50,655 bases of DNA from a virus (IMGVR_UViG_3300020377_000007:1-50655); one strand, 5' to 3'. Shown: positions 14,039 to 23,940, counted from the first letter of the stretch. A program made the numbers and translations. The notes: generated by a model not told the origin, from the letters alone.

Positions 14039-16260
14039 GTTACGAGCAAACACTTTGGAAAGAGTTAAAAGATGTTGTAAATCCTAAAGTATTATCTAAA
14101 AAGAATAGATTTAACAAATGGGAGTATGGCTATAATTCTGAATATGATTTTATAGTAATTAGTAAAACTGGACAAATTGGACAGATCATTGAAATACAAA
14201 ATCTCAGGATTGCTTTACCAGCAATCAATGAACCGTTTAAACGAAGCAAAAGAAAAGAGGAACAATATTGGGAACAACAAGAGTACCCGAAAGAATTAGC
14301 AAGAATAAAAACAAGGTTTGATTGGGAGGAATATCCTACAGATTTTAAAGAAAAATGGTACGATTATATAGATGAAGAATTTAAACGTAGATCAGACGGT
14401 TACTGGTTTTATAATAACGGTATGCCTACTTACATCACTGGTTCTCATTACATGTATTTGCAATGGTCAAAGATCGATGTCGGAGCTCCCGATTATAGAG
14501 AGTCAAACAGACTCTTCTTTATATTTTGGGAAGCATGCAAGGCAGATAATAGATGTTATGGAATGTGCTATCTTAAAAACAGACGGAGTGGATTTTCTTT
14601 CATGTCCTCAGCTGAGCTCGTTAACCAAGCCACAATATCTAGTGATGCAAGATTTGGAATCCTATCTAAGACTGGAGCAGATGCTAAAAAAATGTTCACA
14701 GATAAAGTTGTACCAATATCCGTTAACTATCCGTTTTTCTTCAAACCAATTCAAGACGGTATGGACCGTCCAAAAACCGAACTCGCTTATAGAGTGCCAG
14801 CTTCAAAGCTTACTAGGCGTAAACTAGAAACAAACGAGCAGTTAAAAGAATTACAAGGTCTTGATACAACTATAGACTGGAAAAATACGGGGGACAACTC
14901 TTACGATGGTGAGAAATTAAAAATATTAGCACACGACGAATCAGGAAAATGGGAACGACCAGACAATATATTAAACAACTGGAGAGTTACAAAAACTACA
15001 CTAAGATTAGGCCGAAGAATAGTAGGCAAGTGTATGATGGGCTCAACTTCAAACGCGTTAGATAAAGGTGGAAATAACTTCAAAAAACTATACAATTCTT
15101 CAGACGTTACAAAAAGAAATAGAAACGGACAAACATCTAGCGGACTGTATTCTCTTTTCATCCCTATGGAGTGGAACTACGAAGGATACATGGATACTTT
15201 TGGATTACCTGTATTCACTACGCCAAAAAATAAAGTACAAGGAATTGACGGAATCCCAATTGAAATCGGAGTTATTGAGCACTGGAAAAACGAAGTTGAA
15301 GGATTAAAAGAAGATCAAGAAGGTTTAAATGAATTTTATAGACAGTTTCCTAGAACTGAAAAACACGCATTTAGAGATGAAGCAAAGTCTAGTCTATTTA
15401 ATTTAACAAAAATATACGAACAAATAGATTACAACGAGGGTGTAGATAATAGTAAAAGAATAGTTTGTGGTAATTTCCAATGGGAGCAAGGTATTAAAGA
15501 TACTAGAGTTAGGTTTAATCCTAACCCCAAAGGTAGATTTAAAATAAGTTGGTTTCCAGATAGATTTTTACAAAACAATGTAATATTAAAAGATGGTAGA
15601 AAATATCCTGGTAACGAACACGTTGGAGCATTTGGTTGTGATTCTTATGATATTAGCGGCACTGTTGACGGTCGTGGATCTAAAGGATCGCTTCATGGAT
15701 TAACAAAATTTTCAATGGAAAATGCTCCCGCAAATCACTTTTTTTTAGAATATATAGCTAGACCACAAACAGCAGAAACTTTTTTTGAAGATGTATTAAT
15801 GGCTTGTGTTTTTTACGGAATGCCAATATTAGCTGAAAACAATAAGCCGAGATTACTTTATTATTTTAAAAGAAGAGGATATAGGGCTTTTTCTATTAAT
15901 AGACCTGATAAAATATGGAACAAGCTTTCTTTAGCGGAAAAAGAAATAGGTGGTATACCTAACTCAAGTGAAGATATTAAACAAGCCCACGCAGCCGCCA
16001 TTGAGAGTTATATAGAAAATAATGTAGGTAAAATTGATGAATCTTATGGTGATATGTATCATCAAGCAACTCTAGAGGATTGGTCACAGTTTGATATAAA
16101 CAATAGGACAAGGCACGATGCTTCAATTAGTTCTGGTTTAGCTATAATGGCTTGTAATAAAAACAAATATAAACCAAATGAAAATAGAGCTTTAAAGTCA
16201 ATCAATTTAGGTATTAAAAAATATAATAACGAAGGATCGTTTTCACAAATAATAAAATAA
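14035..16260 (+). CDS. terL: Terminase large subunit (packaging ATPase/nuclease)
   Basis: The 741-residue motor protein pumps DNA into the capsid and cuts it. The ATPase half shows MCYLKNRRSGFSFMSSAEL (about 178-196) as a divergent Walker A region with a basic, Gly/Ser-containing loop, ILSKTGADAKKMF after it, and KILAHDESGKW with D301-E302 as Walker B plus catalytic Glu. The nuclease half has FGCDSYD (D536) as the first acidic residue and RHDASISSG (D695) near the end, as in RNase H-fold terminase nucleases. The run HYMYLQWSKIDVGAPDYRES is a block I associate with crAss-like and related Bacteroidetes phages. It overlaps the upstream small gene and abuts the portal gene. Confidence 0.93.
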   Translation: MSYEQTLWKELKDVVNPKVLSKKNRFNKWEYGYNSEYDFIVISKTGQIGQIIEIQNLRIALPAINEPFKRSKRKEEQYWEQQEYPKELARIKTRFDWEEYPTDFKEKWYDYIDEEFKRRSDGYWFYNNGMPTYITGSHYMYLQWSKIDVGAPDYRESNRLFFIFWEACKADNRCYGMCYLKNRRSGFSFMSSAELVNQATISSDARFGILSKTGADAKKMFTDKVVPISVNYPFFFKPIQDGMDRPKTELAYRVPASKLTRRKLETNEQLKELQGLDTTIDWKNTGDNSYDGEKLKILAHDESGKWERPDNILNNWRVTKTTLRLGRRIVGKCMMGSTSNALDKGGNNFKKLYNSSDVTKRNRNGQTSSGLYSLFIPMEWNYEGYMDTFGLPVFTTPKNKVQGIDGIPIEIGVIEHWKNEVEGLKEDQEGLNEFYRQFPRTEKHAFRDEAKSSLFNLTKIYEQIDYNEGVDNSKRIVCGNFQWEQGIKDTRVRFNPNPKGRFKISWFPDRFLQNNVILKDGRKYPGNEHVGAFGCDSYDISGTVDGRGSKGSLHGLTKFSMENAPANHFFLEYIARPQTAETFFEDVLMACVFYGMPILAENNKPRLLYYFKRRGYRAFSINRPDKIWNKLSLAEKEIGGIPNSSEDIKQAHAAAIESYIENNVGKIDESYGDMYHQATLEDWSQFDINNRTRHDASISSGLAIMACNKNKYKPNENRALKSINLGIKKYNNEGSFSQIIK

Positions 16261-18705
16261 ATGGCAATTAACACAACAAACTTTAGTAATTTTCCTGATC
16301 AGGTGGTACCTGATGAAGTTAAAGCTAGTTTAGACTACGGTAGAGACGTAGGTAGAGCTATAGAAAATGATTGGTTTAGCGGTAATAGAGCAGGTGTAAC
16401 TAATAGATATAACTTTAACTTTAACAATTTTAGAACATTAAGACTCTACGCTAGAGGTGAACAGCCAATACAAAAATACAAAGATGAGTTATCTATAAAT
16501 GGTGACTTAAGCTATTTAAATTTAGATTGGAAACCTATACCTATAATACCTAAGTTTGTCGACATAGTTGTTAATGGCATGTCAGATAGAATGTACGATA
16601 TAAAAGCTTTCGCTCAAGATCCAGCTTCATTAAAGAAAAGAACTGAGTATGCTGAAAATATACTTAGAGACATGGAAGCTGACGCTTTTATAAGTGATAT
16701 AAAAAATAGCCTAAATATAGATTTGTATTCTTCAGAAAATCCTGAAGATCTTCCTCAAAATCAAGAAGAACTAAATCTGCACATGCAGTTAGATTATAAA
16801 CAATCTGTTGAAATAGCAGAAGAAGAAGCTATAAACAATGTTTTAGATTTTAATAAATTTGATTTAACTAGACGTAGAATAAATGAAGATTTAACAATAT
16901 TAGGTATAGCAGCTGTAAAGACAGGTTTTAATAAGTCTAATGGTGTTACAGTTGAATACGTTGATCCTGCAAAATTAGTTTATTCATATACAGAAGATCC
17001 TAACTTTCAAGACTTGTGGTACGTTGGCGAAGTTAAAGCTATAACATTATCTGAGTTAAAAAAGGAATTTCCGTATTTAACAGATGATGATTTAAAGAGA
17101 ATACAAAAATATCCCGGTAATAATAACCTAATACAAAACTGGCAAACTAGAAATGACGGAAACACTGTTTATGTTTTATATTTCGAATACAAAACGTATA
17201 GCGATCAAGTGTTTAAAATAAAACAAACAGCTACGGGTTTAGAAAAAGCTTTAGAAAAACCAGACACATTCAACCCACCTAAAAGTGACAATTTTGAAAG
17301 AGTATCGCGCTCTATAGAAGTTTTATATCATGGCGCTAAAATACTAGGGCATGATGAAATGTTAGAATGGAAAGTTGCTAAAAACATGACAAGGCCAAGT
17401 TCAAATTTAACTAAAGTTAATATGAACTATAATATTTGCGCGCCTAAAATGTATCACGGCAGAATAGAATCGTTAGTTAGTAGAATAACTGGGTTTGCTG
17501 ACATGATACAATTAACTCATTTAAAGTTACAGCAAGTTTTATCAAGAATAGTTCCTGATGGTGTTTTTGTAGATGTAGATGGATTAGCAGAAGTAGATTT
17601 AGGAAACGGTACTACATACAACCCACAAGAAGCATTAAATATGTATTTTCAAACTGGTAGTATTGTAGGTAGGTCAATGACTCAAGATGGTGATTTAAAC
17701 CACGGAAAAGTACCTATACAAGAACTATCTTCTTCTAGTGGTCAACAAAAAATCGCATCTTTAATACAAACTTATCAATATTACCTTCAGTTAATAAGAG
17801 ACGTAACAGGTCTTAATGAGGCTAGAGATGGTAGCCAACCTAACTCAGATTCACTTGTAGGATTACAAAAGCTAGCAGCAGCAAACTCTAATACAGCTAC
17901 AAAACATATACTTACATCTAGTCTATATTTAACAATAAAAACTTGTGAAAACATATGCTGTAGAATTGCAGATGCTTTAGAATTCAACTTAACCAACGAA
18001 GCTCTTAAGTCTAGTATAAGCTCATACAACGTAGGTACTTTAGAGGATATATTTAACCTTCATTTATATGACTTTGGTATATACTTAGATTTAGTTCCAG
18101 ATGAAGAGGAAAAAGCTATGTTAGAACAAAATATACAAATGGCTTTACAGCAGCAAAGTATAACTTTAGAAGATGCGATAGATGTAAGGCAAGTAAATAA
18201 TTTAAAGTTAGCTAATCAACTTTTAAAAGTCAGAAGACAGAAAAAATCTGCAGCAGATCAAGCGGCTCAAGAGAGAATGATAAAAGCACAAGCAGAAGCT
18301 AACGCTGAAACAACTGAAAGAGCAGCTATGGCAGAAGTGCAAAAACAAGAAGCTACAGCAAATACAGAATTACAAATAGAAAAAGGTAAATCTCAGTTTG
18401 CTATAGAAAAACTACAAGCAGAAGCAGCTATAAAAAGACAATTAGCTGAACAACAATTTAATTATGACATGCAGTTAGAACAGCTTAAAGCTAATTCTAT
18501 GATGCAAAAACAACAACAAATTATTCAAAGAGAAGCTGAAAGAGAAGCTGAAATAGAAAATAGAAAAGACAAAAGAGCTAAAATAGTTGGAACTCAACAA
18601 TCAGCTATGATAGGTCAAAGACAAAATAAGGAAATGCCAATAGATTTTGAAGCTGATAAAGGAGATTCTATGCAGCTTGTTCAATCAATGATGGGTCCTA
18701 GTTAA
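16261..18705 (+). CDS. Portal protein
   Basis: An 814-residue protein directly after the terminase, as expected for the dodecameric portal through which DNA enters and leaves. The core includes PIIPKFVDIVVNGMSDRMYD (about 95-115), a clip/stem region, and VTGLNEARDGSQPNSDSLVG (around 515-535), a pattern typical of large portal proteins in this phage group. The C-terminus (about 660-775) is a long Ala/Gln/Glu-rich helix likely to form the barrel inside the head. The start follows the terminase stop with no gap. Length of about 800 residues fits portals of crAss-like and related podoviruses. Confidence 0.88.
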   Translation: MAINTTNFSNFPDQVVPDEVKASLDYGRDVGRAIENDWFSGNRAGVTNRYNFNFNNFRTLRLYARGEQPIQKYKDELSINGDLSYLNLDWKPIPIIPKFVDIVVNGMSDRMYDIKAFAQDPASLKKRTEYAENILRDMEADAFISDIKNSLNIDLYSSENPEDLPQNQEELNLHMQLDYKQSVEIAEEEAINNVLDFNKFDLTRRRINEDLTILGIAAVKTGFNKSNGVTVEYVDPAKLVYSYTEDPNFQDLWYVGEVKAITLSELKKEFPYLTDDDLKRIQKYPGNNNLIQNWQTRNDGNTVYVLYFEYKTYSDQVFKIKQTATGLEKALEKPDTFNPPKSDNFERVSRSIEVLYHGAKILGHDEMLEWKVAKNMTRPSSNLTKVNMNYNICAPKMYHGRIESLVSRITGFADMIQLTHLKLQQVLSRIVPDGVFVDVDGLAEVDLGNGTTYNPQEALNMYFQTGSIVGRSMTQDGDLNHGKVPIQELSSSSGQQKIASLIQTYQYYLQLIRDVTGLNEARDGSQPNSDSLVGLQKLAAANSNTATKHILTSSLYLTIKTCENICCRIADALEFNLTNEALKSSISSYNVGTLEDIFNLHLYDFGIYLDLVPDEEEKAMLEQNIQMALQQQSITLEDAIDVRQVNNLKLANQLLKVRRQKKSAADQAAQERMIKAQAEANAETTERAAMAEVQKQEATANTELQIEKGKSQFAIEKLQAEAAIKRQLAEQQFNYDMQLEQLKANSMMQKQQQIIQREAEREAEIENRKDKRAKIVGTQQSAMIGQRQNKEMPIDFEADKGDSMQLVQSMMGPS

Positions 18706-18722
18706 TTATTATATTTTATATT

Positions 18723-19904
18723 ATGAAAGAAAAAGAAAAACCAATCGTAGATGATAAGGTAGAAGGTTTAAAAGTCAAAAAAAAACCTGGTAGACCTAGG
18801 AAGCTAGTGTCTCAAAATGAAACTACAAAAATAGATTTATCTAAAAAAGAAGAAACTAAAAAAGAACAAGATGCCGTTCAAGAGCGAAAAACAGAGGAGA
18901 TATCTATGGGCGAAACATCCGGAGATAGCGAAAAAATGGACAAAGAAATACGGGTCGAGTCCAATAAAGATGATAATAAACAAGAAGAGAAAGAAGAAAT
19001 AAAATCTCCTATATCTGAAATAGATAAAATTGAAACAAATAAAAAAGAAGAAATTAAAGAAGAACCTGTAAAAGATGAACTTCCAGAAAATGTAAACAAA
19101 TTAGTAAGTTTCATGAAAGAAACTGGAGGAACTTTAGAGGAATACGTTAGATTAAATGCTGATTATTCTAAAGTTAATGACGAGGTTCTATTAAAGGAAT
19201 ACTATAAAAAAACTAAACCTCATTTAGATGAAGAAGAAATAAACTTTGTTTTAGAAGATAATTTTTACTTTGATGATGAGGTTGAAGACGAGAGGACTAT
19301 TAAGAAAAAACAGTTAGCTCGTAAAGAAGAAATTGCTAAAGCCAAAAGCTTTTTGGAAGAAACAAAGGCTAAATATTACGATGAGATCAAGTTGAGAAAT
19401 CGTAATGAAAACCCTGAAATGACAAAAGCTATGGATTTTTTCAATAGATATAACAAAGAACAAGAGTTTAATCAACAGAAAGCTCAAGACTTCAGAGAGA
19501 GAACTAAAAATCATTTTAAAAGCGAAGATTTCAAAGGTTTTGATTTTGAATTAGGTGATAAAAGGTTTAAGTATGGAGTTAAAGACGCTGAAAGTTTAGG
19601 TAAAGAACAAGGTGACTTGAACAACTTTTTAAGAAAGTTTCTTGATGAGAAGGGTCAAATTAGTAACCTTAAAGATTACCATAAAGCTCTATACGCTGCT
19701 ACAAATGTAGATACTATAGCTAAACATTTTTATGACCAAGGTAAAGCCGATGGTACTAAAGAATTAATAGCTAAATCTAAAAATATAGATAAATCACCTA
19801 GACCTGAGGGTGGAGGAGATGTTTTTATAAATGGATTAAAAGTAAAAGCAATTAGTGGTGTTGATAGTTCTAAACTAAAAATAAAAAGAAAATTTAACAA
19901 ATAA
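18723..19904 (+). CDS. Scaffold-like protein with AT-hook
   Basis: A 393-residue, highly charged protein between portal and capsid genes, the usual place for the scaffold. Residues 18-28 (VKKKPGRPRKL) contain a GRP-core AT-hook, a short minor-groove DNA-binding motif. Residues 30-120 are Lys/Glu-rich and probably disordered, then helices with coiled-coil character occupy about 120-330 (KKKQLARKEEIAKAKSFLEE). The C-terminus is basic (KLKIKRKFNK), as in scaffolds that contact the capsid floor. I recall similar AT-hook-bearing proteins in the same position in related phages. No protease motif is visible, so how it is removed is unknown. Confidence 0.72.
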   Translation: MKEKEKPIVDDKVEGLKVKKKPGRPRKLVSQNETTKIDLSKKEETKKEQDAVQERKTEEISMGETSGDSEKMDKEIRVESNKDDNKQEEKEEIKSPISEIDKIETNKKEEIKEEPVKDELPENVNKLVSFMKETGGTLEEYVRLNADYSKVNDEVLLKEYYKKTKPHLDEEEINFVLEDNFYFDDEVEDERTIKKKQLARKEEIAKAKSFLEETKAKYYDEIKLRNRNENPEMTKAMDFFNRYNKEQEFNQQKAQDFRERTKNHFKSEDFKGFDFELGDKRFKYGVKDAESLGKEQGDLNNFLRKFLDEKGQISNLKDYHKALYAATNVDTIAKHFYDQGKADGTKELIAKSKNIDKSPRPEGGGDVFINGLKVKAISGVDSSKLKIKRKFNK

Positions 19905-19916
19905 AAAACTATTAAA

Positions 19917-21413
19917 ATGGGATTTATAAACAATTCTCCAACAGGAGCATTTCCAGCATCAATAGTTCCTTCACAAAAAAAGCTAGCCTTAGAAACTAAC
20001 TATTTAGATTTTACAGGTGGTGATAACGATTTTGCTCAGCAATATCTACCGGAACTTTATGAGCAGGAAGTAGAAAGATACGGCAACAGAACTTTATCAG
20101 GATTTTTAAGAATGGTAGGAGCTGAAATGCCAATGACATCTGATCAAGTAATTTGGTCTGAACAAAATAGACTACACGTAGCTTATGATAACGTTACAAG
20201 CATTACACAAGGTGGTGGTACAGCTGCAGAAGCAAGTAGAGTAACTGTTGATATGACCGATACGGACGCTGTAAGTCCAGCTGTTAGAACTGGTCAAACA
20301 ATTTTAGTTTCTGACAACGCAACTGGGTTAATAACTCAAAAAATGTTAGTTGTTGCTTCTAATTTTGATTCTGGATATGCTGGTAATGCAAATCAATTTG
20401 ATGTTGTACCTTATGACAGTTCTACAGTTAAGGCTGCTTTACAAACAGGACCAAACAGCTTGTTTGTATATGGATCTGACTTTGGAAAAGGCACTGATAC
20501 TATGAAAGGAGCTATTCAGCCAAACTTTACTCAGTTTAGTAACAATCCAATGATTCTTAAAGATCACTTTGAAATCAATGGTTCTGATACTGCACAAATT
20601 GGTTGGGTTGAAGTAGCTACTGAAGATGGTACATCTGGATATTTATGGTATTTAAAATCTGAATCTGAAACAAGATTAAGATTTGATGACTACTTAGAAA
20701 TGTCTATGATTGAAGCTGAAAAGGCTGAACATGATTTCAACTTTGAAGGTGGTACTGCTGCAGGTGGAGCTATAAAAGTTAATGGATCTGAAGGTTTATT
20801 TGCTGCTATAGAAAAAAGAGGTAACGTATACTCTGGTTTTGCAGGCGCTGCTGCTCCTGGAGCTGGTGCGTTAGGTGACTTCGATACTATATTAAAGCAA
20901 TTAGACAAGCAAGGAGCTATTGAAGAAAACATGTTATTCTTATCAAGAGCTACTGCTTTAGACTTTGATGATATGATAGCTGCTCAAGCTGGTGGAGGTT
21001 ACGCTTCTACTGCTTCTGCTTCTTATGGTCTTTTTGACAACGAAGCTGAAATGGCACTTAACTTTGGTTTCTCTGGTTTTAGAAGAGGTTCTTATGACTT
21101 TTACAAAACTGACTGGAAATATCTAAATGATGCTTCTACAAGAGGTATGTCATCTGCAATTGATGGTGTAATGATTCCAGCTGGAACTACTACAGTTTAC
21201 GACCAAATGATGGGAGTTAACATTAGAAGACCATTCTTGCATGTGAGATATAGAGCTTCTGAAACTGAAGATAGAAGATACAAGTCATGGATCACTGGAT
21301 CTGTGGGTGGTGCTTATACTTCTGGATTAGACGCTATGCAAGTTCATTTCTTATCTGAAAGATGTTTAGTTACACAAGCAGCTAATAACTTCGTGTTATT
21401 TAAAGGAGCTTAA
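19917..21413 (+). CDS. Major capsid protein
   Basis: This 498-residue protein lies 13 bases after the scaffold-like gene and is the best candidate for the HK97-fold shell protein. The N-terminus (MGFINNSPTGAFPASIVPSQ) leads into an N-arm; residues about 45-75 (LPELYEQEVERYGNRTLSGF) look like the long spine-type helix region. The end has a strongly conserved-looking block VNIRRPFLHVRYRASETEDR then SWITGSVGGAYTSGLD and FLSERCLVTQAANNFVLF, which I associate with capsid proteins of crAss-like and marine Bacteroidetes phages. Codon use and Ala/Gly content are those of a highly expressed protein. A strong A-rich start context and a terminator after the next gene fit high dosage. Confidence 0.88.
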   Translation: MGFINNSPTGAFPASIVPSQKKLALETNYLDFTGGDNDFAQQYLPELYEQEVERYGNRTLSGFLRMVGAEMPMTSDQVIWSEQNRLHVAYDNVTSITQGGGTAAEASRVTVDMTDTDAVSPAVRTGQTILVSDNATGLITQKMLVVASNFDSGYAGNANQFDVVPYDSSTVKAALQTGPNSLFVYGSDFGKGTDTMKGAIQPNFTQFSNNPMILKDHFEINGSDTAQIGWVEVATEDGTSGYLWYLKSESETRLRFDDYLEMSMIEAEKAEHDFNFEGGTAAGGAIKVNGSEGLFAAIEKRGNVYSGFAGAAAPGAGALGDFDTILKQLDKQGAIEENMLFLSRATALDFDDMIAAQAGGGYASTASASYGLFDNEAEMALNFGFSGFRRGSYDFYKTDWKYLNDASTRGMSSAIDGVMIPAGTTTVYDQMMGVNIRRPFLHVRYRASETEDRRYKSWITGSVGGAYTSGLDAMQVHFLSERCLVTQAANNFVLFKGA

Positions 21414-21438
21414 TTATTAACATTTAAAACTTAAGAAA

Positions 21439-21852
21439 ATGGGTTATTTAAAACTAAAAAAAGCAGACGATTCGTGCGACTTAATACCAGCTGATAACAT
21501 TATGTATGTTAAAGGTACAGAAGGTACTGCAAATACTGCTACTGGACAAGATCCTGCTAATGGTGCTGCTCCATTTGTTGAAATAGTACAAGGGTTTGCT
21601 ACTGCTGACGCTGATAAATTAGCTGCTAGCAAGGTAATTGTAGGACCTGCTACTACTGATGCTGCTTCTGCTACTACAACTTGCAAGAAAATAATGCAAG
21701 ACGCTGTTAATGAAGCAATCATTAAAGCTGCTCAAGCAGAAGGCTTGGTGGTTGAGGTTGATTTTGATGGTGTATTATCAGACCCTAATTACACTGGCGA
21801 TGATGCTAATGTAACTAGTGCTGTTCCAATACTTTACGACATAACACCGTAA
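21439..21852 (+). CDS. Probable capsid accessory protein
   Basis: The 137-residue acidic, Ala/Thr/Asp-rich protein follows the capsid gene by 25 bases and is closed by a strong terminator, so both genes probably share a highly expressed message. It has an early beta-like segment (GYLKLKKADDSCDLIPADNI), a helix around KKIMQDAVNEAIIKAAQAEG and a short strand end. Low complexity and high Ala content are as in MCP. A decoration or head-completion role is inferred from position; no family is recognised. Confidence 0.66.
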   Translation: MGYLKLKKADDSCDLIPADNIMYVKGTEGTANTATGQDPANGAAPFVEIVQGFATADADKLAASKVIVGPATTDAASATTTCKKIMQDAVNEAIIKAAQAEGLVVEVDFDGVLSDPNYTGDDANVTSAVPILYDITP

Positions 21853-21866
21853 GTGTAAACAATTAT

Positions 21867-21893
21867 AAGATCCCGCTTCGGCGGGGTCTTTTT
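21867..21893 (+). terminator. Rho-independent terminator after the capsid genes
   Basis: AAGATCCCGC (21867-21876), a UUCG loop (21877-21880) and GCGGGGTCTT (21881-21890) form a 10-base stem with one T-G pair, closed by the very stable C-UUCG-G tetraloop and followed by a T run (21889-21893). It lies 15 bases after the capsid accessory gene and likely limits read-through from the capsid message. Confidence 0.93.
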
Positions 21894-21908
21894 AAAACAT
21901 TAAATATT

Positions 21909-22439
21909 ATGCCAAATTTATTTAGATTACCCGTATTTCAAAGTTCAACAGATGAAGATGGTTGGAAAACAAGAAATGGTGAAAAACACGTTTTTATTAA
22001 CGCTGAGGGTGTAGCAAAAATTTCACTAGTAAGTGGTTATGACCAAACAGATAACGGTTTAAGAATAACTTACAAAAAAAGTACTCAACAAGCTACTGAT
22101 TATGGTGGTGGTAATTATAGTTCAGGAAATTATTTCGCTACAATAACCTGGTTTTATCAATTTACATTTAACTCTGCCACTGGTAATGTTTCTATTCCAC
22201 AGAGCGAAATACAAAGATTAAAACAAGTTATAAAAAAAGCTAATAAAAAACCATTATCAATGCCTATATTTGAACTTGAAAATCAAGGTAACATAGAATT
22301 AATAAGAAAACCAGCTTTATTAACCATTAAACAAATAGAATCCGCCTATGAACTAGCCTCAGGAGGAGGAGGAGGAGTTTGTTCAATCGGTGGAAATGAC
22401 GGCGGAGATGACGGTGGAAAAGATTTAGGAAAGGGATAA
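21909..22439 (+). CDS. Hypothetical protein with Gly/Asp-rich tail
   Basis: A 176-residue protein starting 16 bases after a terminator, so it may rely on read-through or its own promoter. The first 90 residues are beta-like with many Tyr and Thr (GLRITYKKSTQQATDYGGGN, ATITWFYQFTF), then a helix (QSEIQRLKQVIKKANKKP), and a C-terminal tail of Gly, Asp and Lys (SGGGGG, NDGGDDGG). No motif is recognised. Placement between head and tail genes suggests a virion or head-completion role. Confidence 0.62.
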   Translation: MPNLFRLPVFQSSTDEDGWKTRNGEKHVFINAEGVAKISLVSGYDQTDNGLRITYKKSTQQATDYGGGNYSSGNYFATITWFYQFTFNSATGNVSIPQSEIQRLKQVIKKANKKPLSMPIFELENQGNIELIRKPALLTIKQIESAYELASGGGGGVCSIGGNDGGDDGGKDLGKG

Positions 22440-22462
22440 CTAATTTAAAATAAAAAGAACTC

Positions 22463-23098
22463 ATGCAAGGAAATTACATGTTAACAAGAGTGGTAGATAA
22501 CCCAGAAGATGTACAAAAGAAATTACTACGTGCTAAAGGTGAAAAAGTTGAAATTGAAGGAGAAATAAGAACTTATAATCTTGAAAAAGAACTTTCAGTT
22601 GATCAACTTAATGTTTGTATTGATAAAGCAGAAAATGAAATTGAACGTGAAAATTGCACAGCTGAATACAATGCTCGTGTTAAATCATTAAATAAAGATA
22701 TTGCCGAGGCAAATGCTCGTTTAGGTGAGGTCAATGCGGTAATTACAAGTTTAGAGCAAGATCTACAGGGAGAAGAAACTTTAATTCCTGTTGACAATGT
22801 TTTTATGATAGAGAAATCTTGTAATACAGAATTTATAGAAGACGATAGAAAAGCTATATGTTTGCAATATAAAGAATTTAACTCAAACCAAAGCTTAGGA
22901 GAAGAACAAACTGCTCCTAGATTTGTAGCTTGTTTTATAGAGGTTGCCGACTATTTAGGCAACGACAACCAGCTATTAACAGATGTAGCTGAATCAGTTA
23001 TGAATACGGTAAAAGCTCCTAATTCACAACCTGAGTTAAAATTTAGATACGCAGGTGCTATAGTTAGTAGAGTTGTTGAACCTTATTTTGGTAACTAA
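22463..23098 (+). CDS. Hypothetical coiled-coil protein
   Basis: The 211-residue protein has a long predicted coiled coil (about residues 10-110, for example RVKSLNKDIAEANARLGEVN) and a compact C-terminal part with five or more Cys spread through the chain. I start at 22463 (MQGNYMLTR); an in-frame ATG at 22478 is an alternative. It lies 23 bases after the previous gene in the interval bracketed by two terminators. No family recognised; possibly a tail or head assembly factor. Confidence 0.6.
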   Translation: MQGNYMLTRVVDNPEDVQKKLLRAKGEKVEIEGEIRTYNLEKELSVDQLNVCIDKAENEIERENCTAEYNARVKSLNKDIAEANARLGEVNAVITSLEQDLQGEETLIPVDNVFMIEKSCNTEFIEDDRKAICLQYKEFNSNQSLGEEQTAPRFVACFIEVADYLGNDNQLLTDVAESVMNTVKAPNSQPELKFRYAGAIVSRVVEPYFGN

Positions 23099-23107
23099 AT
23101 TACAATT

Positions 23108-23130
23108 ATTATATTATATTATATTATATT
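23108..23130. repeat. Short 5-base tandem repeat upstream of 23131
   Basis: The unit ATATT repeats about four times (TTATATTATATTATATTATATT) and runs straight into the ATG at 23131, replacing the usual A-rich leader. Slippage here could alter leader spacing and start efficiency; this is a guess, the repeat itself is plain. Confidence 0.6.
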
Positions 23131-23901
23131 ATGAAAAAAGAAAAAGAAAAAAAACCTGGTTTATTTGATAACTGGGAATACAAGGATAGAACATATATCC
23201 TAGCGAATAACTATGAACCTTTGACATACACCATACCTGTTAAACACACAAATAGATATCCATTATTATGGTTTGATGAAGAAAAAGGTTATAATAGAGA
23301 ATTAAGGTATGCTACTAATCAAAAATCTCCATTTGTAGATGAACAAAAAGGATCTGTAACTTTAGATCATTTGTATTTTGAAAAAGGAGTTATGATAGTT
23401 AAAAAAAATAAACCTGTTTTACAACAATTTCTCTCATTACATCCTCAATTTAATAGCACTTTTTACGAGTACGACAAAGTTGAAGTTGCAGACAATCAGT
23501 TAGAAAATATTGAAATGGAAGTCCAAGCTCTTAACTTAGCCATGTCTTTAGACATTGAAGAGATAGAAGCAATAATGAGAGTTGAATTAGGATCTTCTGT
23601 TACCTCCATGAGCACTAGAGAATTAAAAAGAGATGCTTTAATATTTGCTAAAAGAAATCCAAGTTTATTTGTTGATTTAGCTACAGACGATAGAGTTCAA
23701 CTGAGAAACTTAGGTATAATAGCTGTTGAAAAAAATATTATAAATTTATCAGGAGATAATAGAACTTTTTCCTGGGCATCTAATAATAGAAAGTTATTTA
23801 GCGTACCTTTTGATGAACATCCATATTCAGCTTTAGCTGCTTGGTTTAAAACGGATGAAGGTTTAGAAGTTTTTAAAACTATAGAGAAAAAACTTAAATA
23901 A
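23131..23901 (+). CDS. Conserved structural-module protein of unknown function
   Basis: A 256-residue protein with the blocks YTIPVKHTNRYPLLWFDEEK, ELRYATNQKSPFVDEQKG and FDEHPYSALAAWFKTDEG near the end. I remember these same blocks in a conserved protein encoded beside tail ring genes in uncultured marine phages, uncharacterised. Secondary structure looks mixed, with helices in about 120-180. It is closed by a strong terminator, so it ends a sub-message before the tail ring genes. A head-tail completion role is plausible from position. Confidence 0.68.
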   Translation: MKKEKEKKPGLFDNWEYKDRTYILANNYEPLTYTIPVKHTNRYPLLWFDEEKGYNRELRYATNQKSPFVDEQKGSVTLDHLYFEKGVMIVKKNKPVLQQFLSLHPQFNSTFYEYDKVEVADNQLENIEMEVQALNLAMSLDIEEIEAIMRVELGSSVTSMSTRELKRDALIFAKRNPSLFVDLATDDRVQLRNLGIIAVEKNIINLSGDNRTFSWASNNRKLFSVPFDEHPYSALAAWFKTDEGLEVFKTIEKKLK

Positions 23902-23916
23902 CAAGTGATAATAAAT

Positions 23917-23940
23917 AAGGCGGCTTATCGCCGCCTTTTT
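23917..23940 (+). terminator. Rho-independent terminator before tail ring genes
   Basis: AAGGCGGC (23917-23924), loop TTATC (23925-23929) and GCCGCCTT (23930-23937) form a perfect 8-base GC-rich stem followed by a T run to 23940. It lies 15 bases after the stop at 23901 and 12 bases before the next start, so tail genes downstream need read-through or a new promoter. Confidence 0.92.

Noticed and set aside
14372-15307. Plus-strand frames in another phase within the terminase gene
   Set aside because: They overlap fully with the conserved ATPase region of the terminase and show no domain.
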